The position numbers and the translations under genes were made by a program. 64,000 nucleotides of DNA from Actinokineospora sp. NBRC 105648 (GTDB taxonomy: Bacteria; Actinomycetota; Actinomycetes; Mycobacteriales; Pseudonocardiaceae). Shown here one piece after another: positions 25,031 to 34,225 of this stretch. The notes under the pieces were generated by a model. That model searched no databases. It had not been told where the DNA came from and was given only the letters and a program-made list of their open reading frames with translations. The stretch's first letter is position 1; the number at the start of each line of letters is the position of its first letter. Where the stretch lies: assembly GCF_030269645.1 (NCBI RefSeq), contig NZ_BSTR01000005.1:1-64000 (forward strand), read 5' to 3'.

Positions 25031-25230
25031 GCACGGGCGCGACCGGAGTGACTCCCGCCACGACGCGTGGGCTGGTTGGGGGAACTTCCCCTGGTTGTGG
25101 CCACGTTCAGTCACTGAACCGAGAAACGTATCGCGGTCTTCTCACGATGGGGTGGTCAGGGGGCGGCATCCGCCGCAACGCGAGCGTGCCTTGGTACGTC
25201 TTGTGGGTAGTCGGGGAGCGTGGAGGGGTC

Positions 25231-26121
25231 ATGGCGGGTGCCGCGCGGATGCGGGTGACCAGGCGGTCGTTGATGATCGCCGGGGCCGCGGGGGCCGCCA
25301 CCGCCGGGATCGCCCTGGGGGCGGCCAGCGGTCGCCTGCCGGTGCTCCAGACGTTGGCGCAGGTCTTCGACCCCGCGCCGGAGCCGGTGGTGCGCACCGA
25401 GCGGGTGCGGTCGGCGGCGCGCGGCGCGGACGTGGACCTGGTGACCATCCTGCCCAGCGAGCTGCCCGCGAAGAACCTGCCGGTGTGCCTCTTCCTGCAC
25501 GGACTGCGCGGCGACGCCCGGCGGGCGGCGCCGACCGGGCTGGCGAAGTCGTTGGCCAGGGAGGTCGAGGCCGGGACGCTGCCACCGTTCGCGTTCGTCG
25601 CGATCGATGGCGGCGACAACTACTGGCACGAGAACCACGTCGGCGACAACCCGATGGCGATGCTGCTCGACGAGGTGCCCAAGTGGCTCCGCGAGCGCGG
25701 GCTCGGCGACGCCAACGGCACGCCGTTCGCCTGCGCGGGGGTGTCGATGGGCGGGTTCGGCGCGCTGCTCTACGCCCGCCGCAGGCAGGAGTTGAACCGC
25801 CCGGTCAGCGCGGTGGCGGCCATCTCGCCGGGGCTGCTGATGTCGTGGCGCGAGATGAGCAGCAGGCGGGCGTTCAAGAACAACCACGAGTGGGCCTCGC
25901 TGGACCCGCTGCGCAACGTGGACAAGCTCGGGCGCACCCCGGTCGGCATCTGGTGCGGGACCGAGGACCACTTCATCGAGGGTGCCCGCAAGTTCATCCG
26001 GCTGGCCACGCCCGAGGTCGCCTTCACCGGGCCCGGCGGGCACGGGGATGGTTTCTACCGGGGCGTGGTGCCGGACGTGCTGCGGTTCGTCGGCAGGCAC
26101 GCGCCGCTGACGCGCGCCTGA
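25231..26121 (+). CDS. Tat-exported esterase, alpha/beta hydrolase
   Basis: The protein has 296 residues from the ATG at 25231 behind GGAGGGG. A twin-arginine signal (VTRRSLMIAGAAGAATAGIALGAA without the final residues) covers residues 9-33. The hydrolase has CLFLHGLRGD, nucleophile Ser 172 in GVSMGGFG, an acidic residue in GTEDHF and a His in GGHGDGF, as in esterase D/antigen-85-like proteins. It probably acts on acyl esters outside the cell. It stands alone. Confidence 0.85.
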   Translation: MAGAARMRVTRRSLMIAGAAGAATAGIALGAASGRLPVLQTLAQVFDPAPEPVVRTERVRSAARGADVDLVTILPSELPAKNLPVCLFLHGLRGDARRAAPTGLAKSLAREVEAGTLPPFAFVAIDGGDNYWHENHVGDNPMAMLLDEVPKWLRERGLGDANGTPFACAGVSMGGFGALLYARRRQELNRPVSAVAAISPGLLMSWREMSSRRAFKNNHEWASLDPLRNVDKLGRTPVGIWCGTEDHFIEGARKFIRLATPEVAFTGPGGHGDGFYRGVVPDVLRFVGRHAPLTRA

Positions 26122-26134
26122 CGCCGCCTCTCCG

Positions 26135-26347
26135 TCAGTCCTCGTAGGGCTGCTCTCGCACAGATGCGAGCGCTTTCGTGGTCACCTCGATCAGGTTCTC
26201 CAGCCCCTCCTCGGTGGTGACGATCTGAATGTCGCCACCGTCGGGGCCGAGCGCGAACTCGATCTCACCTCCGATGACCGAATATTCAATCTGACAGTCT
26301 TTGCCCAGGTTGAACCACGTGCTGACCTTGAACCCGGTTACGGACAT
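26135..26347 (-). CDS. small protein beside the DUF5753/DUF397 cluster
   Basis: This 70-residue protein is strand-rich and acidic (FKVSTWFNLGKDCQIEYSVIGGEIEF, cut here) with a C-terminal helix (EEGLENLIEVTTKALASVRE). It is divergent from the DUF5753 regulator at 26483. A single Cys is present. The family is unknown to me, but small proteins of this kind sit beside DUF397 clusters in other actinobacteria. The ATG at 26347 has a weak GGCGG-type upstream sequence. Confidence 0.65.
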   Translation of the reverse strand: MSVTGFKVSTWFNLGKDCQIEYSVIGGEIEFALGPDGGDIQIVTTEEGLENLIEVTTKALASVREQPYED

Positions 26348-26482
26348 GTGCGGCCGCCTTCCAACGGTCGGTGTGCGAACGGTTACCCGATGTCGCTATG
26401 GTGTGGGCGATCGCCTCGCCCGGCTGACCCGCTCAGCATAGGATGCGATTAACCAAGTTAACGGCACCCGATGGAGTGAATC

Positions 26483-27337
26483 GTGGCAATCGGACAGCGA
26501 CGCACCGCAGACCGGATCCAGGTCGGCGCGACCCTCAAGCGCATGCGCCTGGAGGCCGATATCAGCCGAGAGGAGGCGGCGGAGAAGCTGGACTGCACGA
26601 TCACCACGATCTCGAACATCGAGCAGGGCCGGACCCGGGTCAGCCAGGGCAACCTCACGCTCCTGCTGGAGCTGTACCGCTCCCCCGACGACCAGGTGGC
26701 CGACCTGCTCGCGGTGAACCGCCAGGCGCACCGAGCGGTGGCCCGGATCTCGGGAGGCATGGACATCCAGCCCCACCAGCGCCGCGCAGGAGACCTGATC
26801 CGAGCCGCACGCCAGATGCGCTTCTACAGCCCAGAGGTGTTCCACGGAATCCTGCAGGCAGAGAGCTACGCCCGGGCGATCATGGCCCCAAGCGGGCATG
26901 TCACTCCGCTCGTGGAGACCAGATTGCGATACCGGCTCAGCTTGGCGGATGTCCTCACGCGAGAGACGGAGTCACCGCTTCAACTGTGGGCTGTAGTTGG
27001 TGAAGCCACGCTGCGGAAGAACATCGGTGGTCCGGTGGTGATGCGTCAGCAACTCCGCCACGTGGCTGAACTCTGCCGAACGAGGGAGAACGTCACCGTC
27101 CAGGTACTACCGCTCGGGGCCCGTGAGCATGAGCTGATCGGCGCCACGGTCACCATCTACAACTTCGACCGAACGATCCACGAGATCGCCAGCGTGGATA
27201 CGACACTCGGCGACCTGTTCTTCGAGCGAGATTCAACAGTCACCGAGGCGATCAACAAGTTCGATGACGTCCGGTTGAAGGCTCTGGACCCGCTCACGAG
27301 CGTTGATATGATGGAAGACCTCAGTGGCGATCAGTGA
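26483..27337 (+). CDS. XRE-family DUF5753 regulator (Scr1-like) heading three DUF397 genes
   Basis: The protein has 284 residues from the GTG at 26483. The HTH is at residues 10-65 (VGATLKRMRLEADISREEAAEKL and TTISNIEQGRTRVSQGN), followed by a DUF5753 domain with LIRAARQMRFYSPEVFHGIL, QLWAVVGEATLRKNIGG and VTVQVLPLGAREHELIG. In Streptomyces the Scr1/Scr2-type and BldB-linked systems pair such a regulator with a DUF397 protein. Here three DUF397 copies follow directly. A GTG for a longer first DUF397 product overlaps the 3' end of this gene, so they are co-transcribed. Confidence 0.9.
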   Translation: MAIGQRRTADRIQVGATLKRMRLEADISREEAAEKLDCTITTISNIEQGRTRVSQGNLTLLLELYRSPDDQVADLLAVNRQAHRAVARISGGMDIQPHQRRAGDLIRAARQMRFYSPEVFHGILQAESYARAIMAPSGHVTPLVETRLRYRLSLADVLTRETESPLQLWAVVGEATLRKNIGGPVVMRQQLRHVAELCRTRENVTVQVLPLGAREHELIGATVTIYNFDRTIHEIASVDTTLGDLFFERDSTVTEAINKFDDVRLKALDPLTSVDMMEDLSGDQ

Positions 27338-27350
27338 ATCGGGTGACACG

Positions 27351-27554
27351 ATGGCCTTGCGGCCCCACACGTGGACGAAATTCTCCTCCAACGGCAGCTC
27401 CTGCGTCGAGGTCATGCTGACCAGCAGCGAAGTCCTGGTGCGGAACTCCAACCACCCGGACTCAGGCACCGTCGCCTTCACCTTCGCCGAGTGGCAGGCC
27501 CACACCGAAGGCCAGAAGCTCGGCGTCTTCGACCTCCCCGCAGGCACCCTGTAG
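27351..27554 (+). CDS. DUF397 protein, copy 1
   Basis: The 67-residue product starts at the ATG at 27351; a GTG at 27324 would add nine residues and overlap the regulator. It has the family pattern TWTKFSSNGSSCVEVMLTSS, VLVRNSNHPDSGTVAFTFAEW and a final GVFDLPAGTL. DUF397 proteins are thought to bind and modulate the paired DUF5753 regulator. The same leader (GGGTGACACG) precedes all three copies. Confidence 0.85.
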   Translation: MALRPHTWTKFSSNGSSCVEVMLTSSEVLVRNSNHPDSGTVAFTFAEWQAHTEGQKLGVFDLPAGTL

Positions 27555-27575
27555 CCAACCGGATCGGGTGACACG

Positions 27576-27779
27576 ATGGCCTTGCGGCCTCACGTTTGGA
27601 CGAAGTACTCGGACAACGGGAGCAACTGCGTCGAGGTCATGCTGGCCAGCAGCGAAGTCCTCGTCCGCAACTCCAACCACCCGAAGTCCGGCACCGTGGC
27701 CTTCACCCTCGCTGAATGGCGGGCGCACACCGAAGGCCACAGGCTGGGAGCATTCGACCTGCCCGCAGGCACGCTCTAG
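27576..27779 (+). CDS. DUF397 protein, copy 2
   Basis: This copy is 67 residues long and 204 bp including the stop, exactly as in copies 1 and 3. It reads VWTKYSDNGSNCVEVMLASS and NSNHPKSGTVAFTLAEW. It starts 225 bp after copy 1, behind the same leader sequence. It probably binds the same regulator; small differences (YSD, LAEW) may alter affinity. Confidence 0.85.
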   Translation: MALRPHVWTKYSDNGSNCVEVMLASSEVLVRNSNHPKSGTVAFTLAEWRAHTEGHRLGAFDLPAGTL

Positions 27780-27800
27780 TCGACCGGATCGGGTGACACG

Positions 27801-28004
27801 ATGACCTTGCGGCCCAACACATGGACGAAGTACTCCTCCAACGGGAACAACTGCGTCGAGGTCATGCTGACCGACGGCGAAGTCCTCGTGCGCAACTCCA
27901 ATCGGCCCGAGGCGGGTTCCGTGGCCTTCACCTTCGCGGAGTGGCGGGCCCACACCGAGGGCCAGAAGCTCGGGGTCTTCGACCTGCCAGCGGGCACGCT
28001 CTAA
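27801..28004 (+). CDS. DUF397 protein, copy 3
   Basis: The third copy is again 67 residues and starts exactly 225 bp after copy 2. It reads TWTKYSSNGNNCVEVMLTDG and NSNRPEAGSVAFTFAEW. It is followed at once by a bidirectional terminator shared with clpX. The three copies differ at many third codon positions, so the duplication is not very recent. Confidence 0.85.
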   Translation: MTLRPNTWTKYSSNGNNCVEVMLTDGEVLVRNSNRPEAGSVAFTFAEWRAHTEGQKLGVFDLPAGTL

Positions 28005-28022
28005 CCCCCCGCACCAACGGAA

Positions 28023-28048
28023 AAGGCCGTGCGTTGCCGCACGGCCTT
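28023..28048. terminator. bidirectional terminator between DUF397 and clpX
   Basis: AAGGCCGTGCG (28023-28033) pairs perfectly with CGCACGGCCTT (28038-28048) around a TTGC loop. A's precede it and T's follow it, so it can end transcription from both sides; the flanking genes are convergent. Confidence 0.85.
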
Positions 28049-28090
28049 GGTTCCGTCTTGCCGCCCGCCCACTACCTCAGGCGGGATACC

Positions 28091-29383
28091 TCAGGCGGAC
28101 TTCTCCCGGCGCTCGCGGCGCGAGGGCTGCCGGGACACGATCGTCGGGTTCACGTTCTCCCGGACCGTCTGCTCGGTGATGACCACCTTCGCCACGTCGG
28201 TGCGGCTCGGGATGTCGTACATGACCGACTGGAGCACTTCCTCCATGATCGCCCGCAGGCCGCGCGCACCGGTGCCGCGCAGGATCGCCTGGTCGGCGAC
28301 CGCCTCCAGCGCCGTCTCGGTGAACTCCAGCTCCACGCCGTCCATCTCGAAGAGCCGCTGGTACTGCTTGACCAGCGCGTTGCGCGGCTCGGTGAGGATC
28401 TGGACCAGGGAGACCTTGTCCAGGTTCGTCACGCTCGCCAGCACCGGCAGCCGGCCGATGAACTCCGGGATCAGCCCGAACTTGATCAGGTCCTCGGGCA
28501 TCGTGTCGGAGAAGAAGTCGGCCGCGTCGATGTCGGCCTTCGAGCGGATCTCGGCGCCGAAGCCCAGGCCGCGCTTGCCGACCCGGTCCTGGATGATCCG
28601 CTCCAGGCCCGCGAACGCGCCCGCCACGATGAACAGCACGTTCGTGGTGTCGATCTGGATGAACTCCTGGTGCGGGTGCTTGCGACCGCCCTGCGGCGGC
28701 ACGCTCGCGGTGGTGCCCTCCAGGATCTTCAGCAGCGCCTGCTGCACACCCTCGCCCGACACATCGCGGGTGATCGACGGGTTTTCACTCTTTCGAGCGA
28801 TCTTGTCGACCTCGTCGATGTAGATGATGCCCGTCTCAGCGCGCTTGACGTCGTAGTCCGCGGCCTGGATGAGCTTGAGCAGGATGTTCTCGACGTCCTC
28901 GCCGACGTAGCCCGCCTCGGTGAGCGCGGTGGCGTCGGCGATGGCGAACGGGACGTTGAGCAGCTTGGCCAACGTTTGCGCCAGGTAGGTCTTGCCGCAG
29001 CCCGTCGGGCCCAGCATCAGGATGTTCGACTTCGCGAGCTCGACAGTCTCTTCACGAGACTCACGGCCCTCCGGCCGGGCGCGGTCACCGGCCTGGATGC
29101 GCTTGTAGTGGTTGTAGACGGCAACGGCCAACGAGCGCTTGGCATCGTCCTGGCCGATGACGTACTGGTCGAGGAACTCGTGGATCTCGGCGGGCTTGGG
29201 CAGCTCGTCGAGCTTCACGTCACCGGCCTCGGCGAGCTCTTCCTCGATGATCTCGTTGCAGAGGTCGATGCACTCATCACAGATGTACACGCCTGGGCCG
29301 GCGATGAGCTTCTTCACCTGCTTCTGGCTCTTCCCGCAGAAAGAACACTTGAGCAGGTCTCCGCCGTCACCGATACGTGCCAT
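28091..29383 (-). CDS. clpX: ClpX, ATPase subunit of ClpXP
   Basis: ClpX unfolds tagged proteins and feeds them to ClpP. The 430-residue protein has an N-terminal zinc-binding domain (Cys 13, 16, 35, 38 in CSFCGKSQ and ICDECIDLC), Walker [13 protein letters not shown], Walker [12 protein letters not shown], the pore loop region [14 protein letters not shown] and sensor GTGARGLR. The ATG at 29383 gives the usual length. It is separated from clpP2 by about 320 bp, as in mycobacteria where clpX also has its own promoter. Nothing is unusual. Confidence 0.97.
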   Translation of the reverse strand: MARIGDGGDLLKCSFCGKSQKQVKKLIAGPGVYICDECIDLCNEIIEEELAEAGDVKLDELPKPAEIHEFLDQYVIGQDDAKRSLAVAVYNHYKRIQAGDRARPEGRESREETVELAKSNILMLGPTGCGKTYLAQTLAKLLNVPFAIADATALTEAGYVGEDVENILLKLIQAADYDVKRAETGIIYIDEVDKIARKSENPSITRDVSGEGVQQALLKILEGTTASVPPQGGRKHPHQEFIQIDTTNVLFIVAGAFAGLERIIQDRVGKRGLGFGAEIRSKADIDAADFFSDTMPEDLIKFGLIPEFIGRLPVLASVTNLDKVSLVQILTEPRNALVKQYQRLFEMDGVELEFTETALEAVADQAILRGTGARGLRAIMEEVLQSVMYDIPSRTDVAKVVITEQTVRENVNPTIVSRQPSRRERREKSA

Positions 29384-29705
29384 GACCGCTGACCTCTGTC
29401 CCCTCCGGCGCACCTGGGGGAAGTGCGCCTGGCTGAATGTCCGGACCGCGTCCGCCCCGGTCACACCGCGGATCGCTCCGCTGCGTGGCCGGCCCGGTCG
29501 CGACCGTTGCCTCCGACGGTACCCGTCCACCCCCGCTCTGCGGGAGAACCTGGTACCCGACGCGGCCGAATCGGGTCGTTGGACCTCATCGCACACCGTA
29601 GGCCGATCCGGGCCGGTGTGTCGGCCCTTTTCGACCGCTCGTCCGCGTCGGGCGCAGGAAACTACGACGACTCGTGCTGCCTTGCCCGGCCGTGCTGGGC
29701 CTCGC
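29384..29705. other. clpP2-clpX intergenic region
   Basis: About 320 bp with no supported gene. It should hold the clpX promoter and possibly the terminator of the clpP1P2 message. I see no strong hairpin with a T-run. Confidence 0.5.
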
Positions 29706-30335
29706 TCAGGCCTTGGCCGAGAGCTTGCGGTAGGGCAGCACCTCGTCGATGATGCCGTACTCCTTGGCCTCGGCGGCGGTGAGGATCTTGTCCCGCTCGA
29801 TGTCGAGCCGGACCTGGGCCTCGTCCTTGCCGGTGTGCCGGGCCAGCGTGGTCTCCAGCGCGCGGCGCACCCGCTGGATCTCGGCGGCCTGGATCTCCAG
29901 GTCGGAGATTTGGCCGTAGACGCCCTCGGTGGAGGGCTGGTGGATGAGCACGCGCACGTTCGGCAGCGCGAAGCGCTTGCCCGGGGTGCCCGCGGCCAGC
30001 AGCACGGCGGCCGCGGAGGCGGCCTGGCCCAGGCAGAAGGTCTGGATGTCCGGGCGGACGTACTGCATGGTGTCGTAGATGGCCATCAGCGAGGTGAACG
30101 AGCCACCCGGAGAGTTGATGTACATCGTGATGTCGCGGTCGGGGTCGGTCGACTCCAGGTAGATCAGCTGCGCCATGACGTCGTTGGCCGAGGCGTCGTC
30201 GATCTGCACGCCGACGAAGATGACCCGCTCTTCGAACAGCTTGTTGTACGGGTTGGACTCCTTGACCCCGTAGCTCGTGCGCTCCACGAAGGACGGCAGC
30301 ACGTACCGGGACTGCGGGAGGTGAAGTTCACTCAC
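29706..30335 (-). CDS. clpP2: ClpP2, protease subunit
   Basis: The 209-residue protein carries the Ser-His-Asp triad of ClpP: Ser 107 in GQAASAAA, His 132 in IHQPS and Asp 182 in [26 protein letters not shown] is the family block. In actinobacteria ClpP1 and ClpP2 form a mixed barrel in which ClpP2 docks the ATPase. The GTG start at 30335 lies behind AGGAGCTTCCC and gives the usual N-terminus. It is coupled to clpP1, which ends 31 bp upstream. Confidence 0.96.
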   Translation of the reverse strand: MSELHLPQSRYVLPSFVERTSYGVKESNPYNKLFEERVIFVGVQIDDASANDVMAQLIYLESTDPDRDITMYINSPGGSFTSLMAIYDTMQYVRPDIQTFCLGQAASAAAVLLAAGTPGKRFALPNVRVLIHQPSTEGVYGQISDLEIQAAEIQRVRRALETTLARHTGKDEAQVRLDIERDKILTAAEAKEYGIIDEVLPYRKLSAKA

Positions 30336-30366
30336 GGGAAGCTCCTGTTTTCTGCGGCCGTGCTCG

Positions 30367-30975
30367 TCAGTTCGGGTTGGGCGCCTGGACGGCCCGGCTG
30401 ACCACGTGGTCGACGAAGCCGTACTCCTTGGCCTCCTCGGCGGTGAACCAGCGGTCGCGGTCGGCGTCGGCGGTGACCTTCTCGACGGTCTGGCCGGTCT
30501 GCTCGGCGGTGATGACCGCCATCTCCAGCTTCCACTTCGCGTAGACCTGCGCGCGGATGGCGATGTCGGAGGCGGTGCCGCCGACACCGGCGGAGGGCTG
30601 GTGCATCATCACGCGGGTGTGCGGGAGCACGTAGCGCTTGCCCGGGGTGCCCGAGGAGAGCAGGAACTGGCCCATCGAGGCGGCCAGACCCATGCCCCAG
30701 GTGGCCACGTCGGGGTCGATGAGCTGCATGGTGTCGTAGATCGCCATGCCCGCGGTGACCGAGCCGCCGGGGGAGTTGATGTAGAACGTGATGTCCCGCT
30801 CGGGGTCCTCGGCAGCGAGCAGCAGCAGCTGCGCGGTGATCCGGTTGGCGATGTCGTCGTCGACCTCGGAGCCGAGGAAGACGATGCGCTCACGGAGCAG
30901 CCGCTCGTACACCGAGTCGTTCAGGTTGAGCCCCGCGGTGGCGGACCGCATGTGGGGCGAGAGGTGCTGCGTCAC
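30367..30975 (-). CDS. clpP1: ClpP1, protease subunit
   Basis: The 202-residue protein has catalytic Ser 100 in GLAASMGQF, His 125 in MMHQPS and Asp 174 in DRDRW, with [20 protein letters not shown]. It is the partner of ClpP2, and both are expected to be essential. The GTG start at 30975 follows AAGGCAGGCAG. An intergenic region of 129 bp separates it from tig and probably carries the clpP1P2 promoter. Confidence 0.96.
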   Translation of the reverse strand: MTQHLSPHMRSATAGLNLNDSVYERLLRERIVFLGSEVDDDIANRITAQLLLLAAEDPERDITFYINSPGGSVTAGMAIYDTMQLIDPDVATWGMGLAASMGQFLLSSGTPGKRYVLPHTRVMMHQPSAGVGGTASDIAIRAQVYAKWKLEMAVITAEQTGQTVEKVTADADRDRWFTAEEAKEYGFVDHVVSRAVQAPNPN

Positions 30976-31104
30976 GTCTGCCTGCCTTCTCCCAAAAAAG
31001 TCTCTGGCCTGGGTGGTGCTTGGATCTCTCGACCGACATTAACGAAGGCGGGCGGCGCCGACTTCCCGACACCGCCCACTTTCGCTCAGAGCGTCAAACA
31101 GCGC

Positions 31105-32478
31105 TCAGTCGGCCGCCACCGTCTCCTCGGCGGGTGCCTGCTCGGCGGCGGGCTCCTCGACCGAGCCGAACAGCTCGGAGAGGTCGACCTTGTTGCCGGA
31201 GGCGTCGGTGACCACGGCCTGGCGCACGACCGAGGCCAGCGCCTTGCCGCGGCGGACGTCGGCGAAGATCGCGCCGAGCTGACCGGACTGCTGGGCCCGC
31301 TGGACGTACTCGTCCGGGCTCACGCCGAAGCGCTGGGCCTGGTAGATGATCCGCTCGGTGAGCTCGTTGTCGTCGACCGAGACCTGCTCGGCCTCGGCGA
31401 TCGAGTCGAGGATGAGCTGGGTGCGCACGGACTTCTCCGCGTCGGCCAGCACCTCGGCGTCGAACTCCTCGCGGGTCTTCTCCTGCGTGGCCAGGAACTC
31501 GTTGAGCTTGTCCTGGTCGTGGTCGAAGGAGTGCACGGCGTCGTGCTGGCGGGACTCGACCTCGGCCTCGACGACCTTGTCCGGCAGCGGGACCTCGACG
31601 GTCTCGAGCAGCGCGTCGAGGACCTTGTCGCGGGCCTGCACGCCCTGCTGCATCTTCTTCACCCGGGTGAGGCGCTCGCGCAGGTCGCCCTTGAGCTCGT
31701 CGATGGTGTCGAACTCGCTGGCGAGCTGGGCGAAGTCGTCGTCGGCGGCGGGCAGCTCGCGGACCTTGACCGTCTGCACGGTGACCGCGACATCGGCCTC
31801 CTTGCCCGCGAACTCGCCCGCGACCAGGGTCGTCTTGAAGGTCTTGGTCTCACCGGCGGACGCGCCGACGAGGGCGTCGTCGATGCCCTCGATCAGCTCG
31901 CCGGAGCCGACCTCGTAGGACAGGCCGGAGGTCTTGGCCTCCTCGACGTCCTGGCCGTCGACGGTGGCCGAGAGGTCGATGGAGACGAAGTCGCCGGTCT
32001 CGACCGGGCGGTCGGCGCCGGTCAGCGTGCCGAAGCGGGCGCGCAGCTCGTCGAGCTGCTCGTCGACCTCGGCGTCGGCCAGCTCGAGGTCGTCGACGGT
32101 GACGGAGAACTCGCCGTACGCGGGGATCGTGATCTCGGGCCGGACGTCCACCTCGGCGGTGAAGGCCAAGTGGTCGCCGTCCTCGAGCTTGGTGACCTCG
32201 ATGTCGGGCTGGCCCAGGGCCTTGACCTCGGCGGCGTTGACCGCCTCGAGGTACTTCGCCGGGATCGCCTCGTTGACGACCTCGTCGAGGATCGGCGCGC
32301 GGCCGATGCGCGACTCGATGACCCGGGCCGGGGCCTTGCCCGGACGGAAGCCTGGGATGCGGACCTGGCTCGCGAGCTTGCGGTATGCGCGGTCGAAGTT
32401 CGGCTTGAGCTCGTCGAACGGCACCTCGACGTTGATCCGTACCCGCGTCGGGCTCAGCTGCTCGACGGTGCTCTTCAA
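31105..32478 (-). CDS. tig: trigger factor, ribosome-bound chaperone
   Basis: Trigger factor meets nascent chains at the ribosome exit. The 457-residue protein has the ribosome-binding loop RIPGFRPGKAP (residues 41-51), a FKBP-type peptidyl-prolyl isomerase domain with ETGDFVSIDLSATVDGQ, and a helical C-terminal domain with an acidic tail (VEEPAAEQAPAEETVAAD). The start is a TTG at 32478 directly behind GAGGAGATCACG; no in-frame ATG or GTG lies in a better place. A rare start could lower or tune expression. Synteny with clpP1P2-clpX is conserved. Confidence 0.96.
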   Translation of the reverse strand: MKSTVEQLSPTRVRINVEVPFDELKPNFDRAYRKLASQVRIPGFRPGKAPARVIESRIGRAPILDEVVNEAIPAKYLEAVNAAEVKALGQPDIEVTKLEDGDHLAFTAEVDVRPEITIPAYGEFSVTVDDLELADAEVDEQLDELRARFGTLTGADRPVETGDFVSIDLSATVDGQDVEEAKTSGLSYEVGSGELIEGIDDALVGASAGETKTFKTTLVAGEFAGKEADVAVTVQTVKVRELPAADDDFAQLASEFDTIDELKGDLRERLTRVKKMQQGVQARDKVLDALLETVEVPLPDKVVEAEVESRQHDAVHSFDHDQDKLNEFLATQEKTREEFDAEVLADAEKSVRTQLILDSIAEAEQVSVDDNELTERIIYQAQRFGVSPDEYVQRAQQSGQLGAIFADVRRGKALASVVRQAVVTDASGNKVDLSELFGSVEEPAAEQAPAEETVAAD

Positions 32479-32562
32479 CGTGATCTCCTCGTGCGACTGA
32501 CTGGAACTGCTTAGGGGTACCTCCCGCCCGCGCGGCGCGGCGGCCGGGATCGACCCCCGAGT

Positions 32563-33636
32563 CTAGGCGAGCTTGCCCAGGTCGGACCCCGGCGGGGTGC
32601 CCAGGCACGCCACGGCCCGCAGCGCGTGCGCAGTCGTGCCGGTGGCCTCGACCATCGCGATGAGGTGACCGACCCCCGAGCGCTCGGCGCTCTGGGCCAG
32701 ACGGCGGGCGCAGTAGTCGGGATCGCCTACCGGGTGCAGGTCGCACAAGAGGCGTGCGTAGGCCACGGGATCGCGGGTGGGAGGTTGCCTGCCGTCTACG
32801 GGAACGTGCGCTCTTAGACCGTCACGCAGCCAACCGGGGGCGGCTTGCATGACCTCTTGGACTGCCTGTTCCCGGGAGTCCGCGACGTGCACGACGACTG
32901 TGGAGATGTGATCCGCATGCTCCGGTCCACCGTGTCGGCGGTAGTGGTTCACGAAGGCGCGTTTCTCGTCGTCGGACATGTGCATGCCTAGGAGCATCGG
33001 TAGGTGTTCTCGGGCGGCTAGCTCTACCGAGCGGAGCGAGGTGCAGGCGACGTGGACCGTGGGGGGCTCTTCGGGGGTGGGGACGAGCGGGACTTCGCGA
33101 AAAGGGAACCGGTCGGTGCCACGGACCGTGGGGCTGGCGAGGGCTTCCCGCAAGACAGCGAGTGTTTCGGGGAAACCGTGCTCGTAGCGGTCGACGGAAG
33201 AGCCGAAGACTTCAAGATCGACCCACGGGCCACCGCGGCCTACGCCTAGGCGAAACCGTCCCCGGCTGAGCACTGCGAGCAGTCGCGCGCGCTCGGCGAG
33301 AGCTACCGGGTGGGTAGTGCTCAGGACGCTCACTGCGGTCCCTACGGCGATGCGGGCGGTTGCGCCTAGGAGGTACCCGGCCAGAGCGGTGGCGTCGGGA
33401 CAAGTGCCGTACGGCATGAAGTGGTGCTCGGCGATCCAGAGGTCTCTTAGGCCACTTCGCTCCGCAGCATGGGCGATGTCGACGGCTCGTCTTAGGGCTG
33501 TCTGGTCGTCTTGGCCGGGGAAGCGGGGTGCGAGGAGGAAAACTCCGATGTTCACCTCTGGGGCAGTACTGACCGCACGCGGTAAGGGCAAGAGGTTGGG
33601 CTGAACCGGTGGCGTGTGCCCCGCGCTCTTGTCCAC
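32563..33636 (-). CDS. LLM-class flavin-dependent oxidoreductase (luciferase-like)
   Basis: This 357-residue protein has the bacterial-luciferase-like fold with NIGVFLLAPRFPG, LWIAEHHFMPYGTCPDATALAGYL, GTAVSVLSTTHPVALAERARLL and RFRLGVGRGGPWVDLEVFG. Such enzymes use FMN or F420 to oxidise or reduce organic substrates. The start is likely the GTG at 33636; a GTG at 33576 would remove a Pro-rich leader. It sits between tig and the SCO5389-like gene, where mycobacteria have lipP. The substrate is unknown. Confidence 0.88.
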   Translation of the reverse strand: MDKSAGHTPPVQPNLLPLPRAVSTAPEVNIGVFLLAPRFPGQDDQTALRRAVDIAHAAERSGLRDLWIAEHHFMPYGTCPDATALAGYLLGATARIAVGTAVSVLSTTHPVALAERARLLAVLSRGRFRLGVGRGGPWVDLEVFGSSVDRYEHGFPETLAVLREALASPTVRGTDRFPFREVPLVPTPEEPPTVHVACTSLRSVELAAREHLPMLLGMHMSDDEKRAFVNHYRRHGGPEHADHISTVVVHVADSREQAVQEVMQAAPGWLRDGLRAHVPVDGRQPPTRDPVAYARLLCDLHPVGDPDYCARRLAQSAERSGVGHLIAMVEATGTTAHALRAVACLGTPPGSDLGKLA

Positions 33637-33689
33637 CGTTCAAGTGGCGGGGTACGCAGTAAGAGAAGGCCCCCTATCTGGAGGTGCGG

Positions 33690-34076
33690 ATGTCTCTCGA
33701 TGTTCCCGCAGACCTGTTGGCACGAGCGGAGGCAGGACCGGTAGACGACGCGGCATTCGTCGACTGCGTGCGCGCGTCGCTCCCCTACGCCTGGGAGGTG
33801 ATCTCCGGCGTCGCCACGTCGGTCGACGCCACCGGCTTCGCCGACAACGAGATCCCCCCACCCAGCGAGACCGAACGGGGCCAACTGCTCCGCGCCCTCG
33901 CCTCCGACTCCATCCGCGGCGGCCTGGAGCGCCACTTCGGGGTGAAGCTCGCCTTCCAGAACTGCCACCGAGTCGCCGCCTTCACCCCGGCGGCGGTGGA
34001 CAGCGACCGCTACCGCGCCTTCATCTCGCCGCGCGGCCAACTGCTCAACCAGTCCCCAGAACTCCGGGACTGCTGA
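33690..34076 (+). CDS. SCO5389-family protein
   Basis: The 128-residue protein starts at the ATG at 33690 behind GGAGG. It reads MSLDVPADLLARAEAGPVDDAAFVDCVRASLPYAW, EIPPPSETERGQLLRALASDSIRGGLERHFGVKLAFQNCHRVAAF (only parts quoted), matching from memory a conserved family in Streptomyces and Pseudonocardiales with no known function. Two cysteines (VDCVRA and QNCHR) are conserved features. It is divergent from the luciferase-like gene. Confidence 0.8.
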   Translation: MSLDVPADLLARAEAGPVDDAAFVDCVRASLPYAWEVISGVATSVDATGFADNEIPPPSETERGQLLRALASDSIRGGLERHFGVKLAFQNCHRVAAFTPAAVDSDRYRAFISPRGQLLNQSPELRDC

Positions 34077-34225
34077 GGCCCGGCAGGGAGCGCGGCACTC
34101 CAGCCGGGAAGCGACCTCCCGCCCCCGCGCTCCCTGCCACCCCACTCCAGGTGTCCCCGCGACAGACTTCCCGGGCGCACAAGACAAGCATGGGCGGCAC
34201 CGGCACACTGGGCGATCTGTTCCGC

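Larger units (their letters stand above)
27330..28004 (+). repeat. 225-bp tandem triplication of a DUF397 gene
   Basis: Three units each consist of a 21-bp leader containing GATCGGGTGACACG or close to it and a 204-bp gene. Starts are at 27351, 27576 and 27801, an exact 225-bp period without any indel. This indicates tandem duplication of one gene with its translation signal. Confidence 0.85.
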
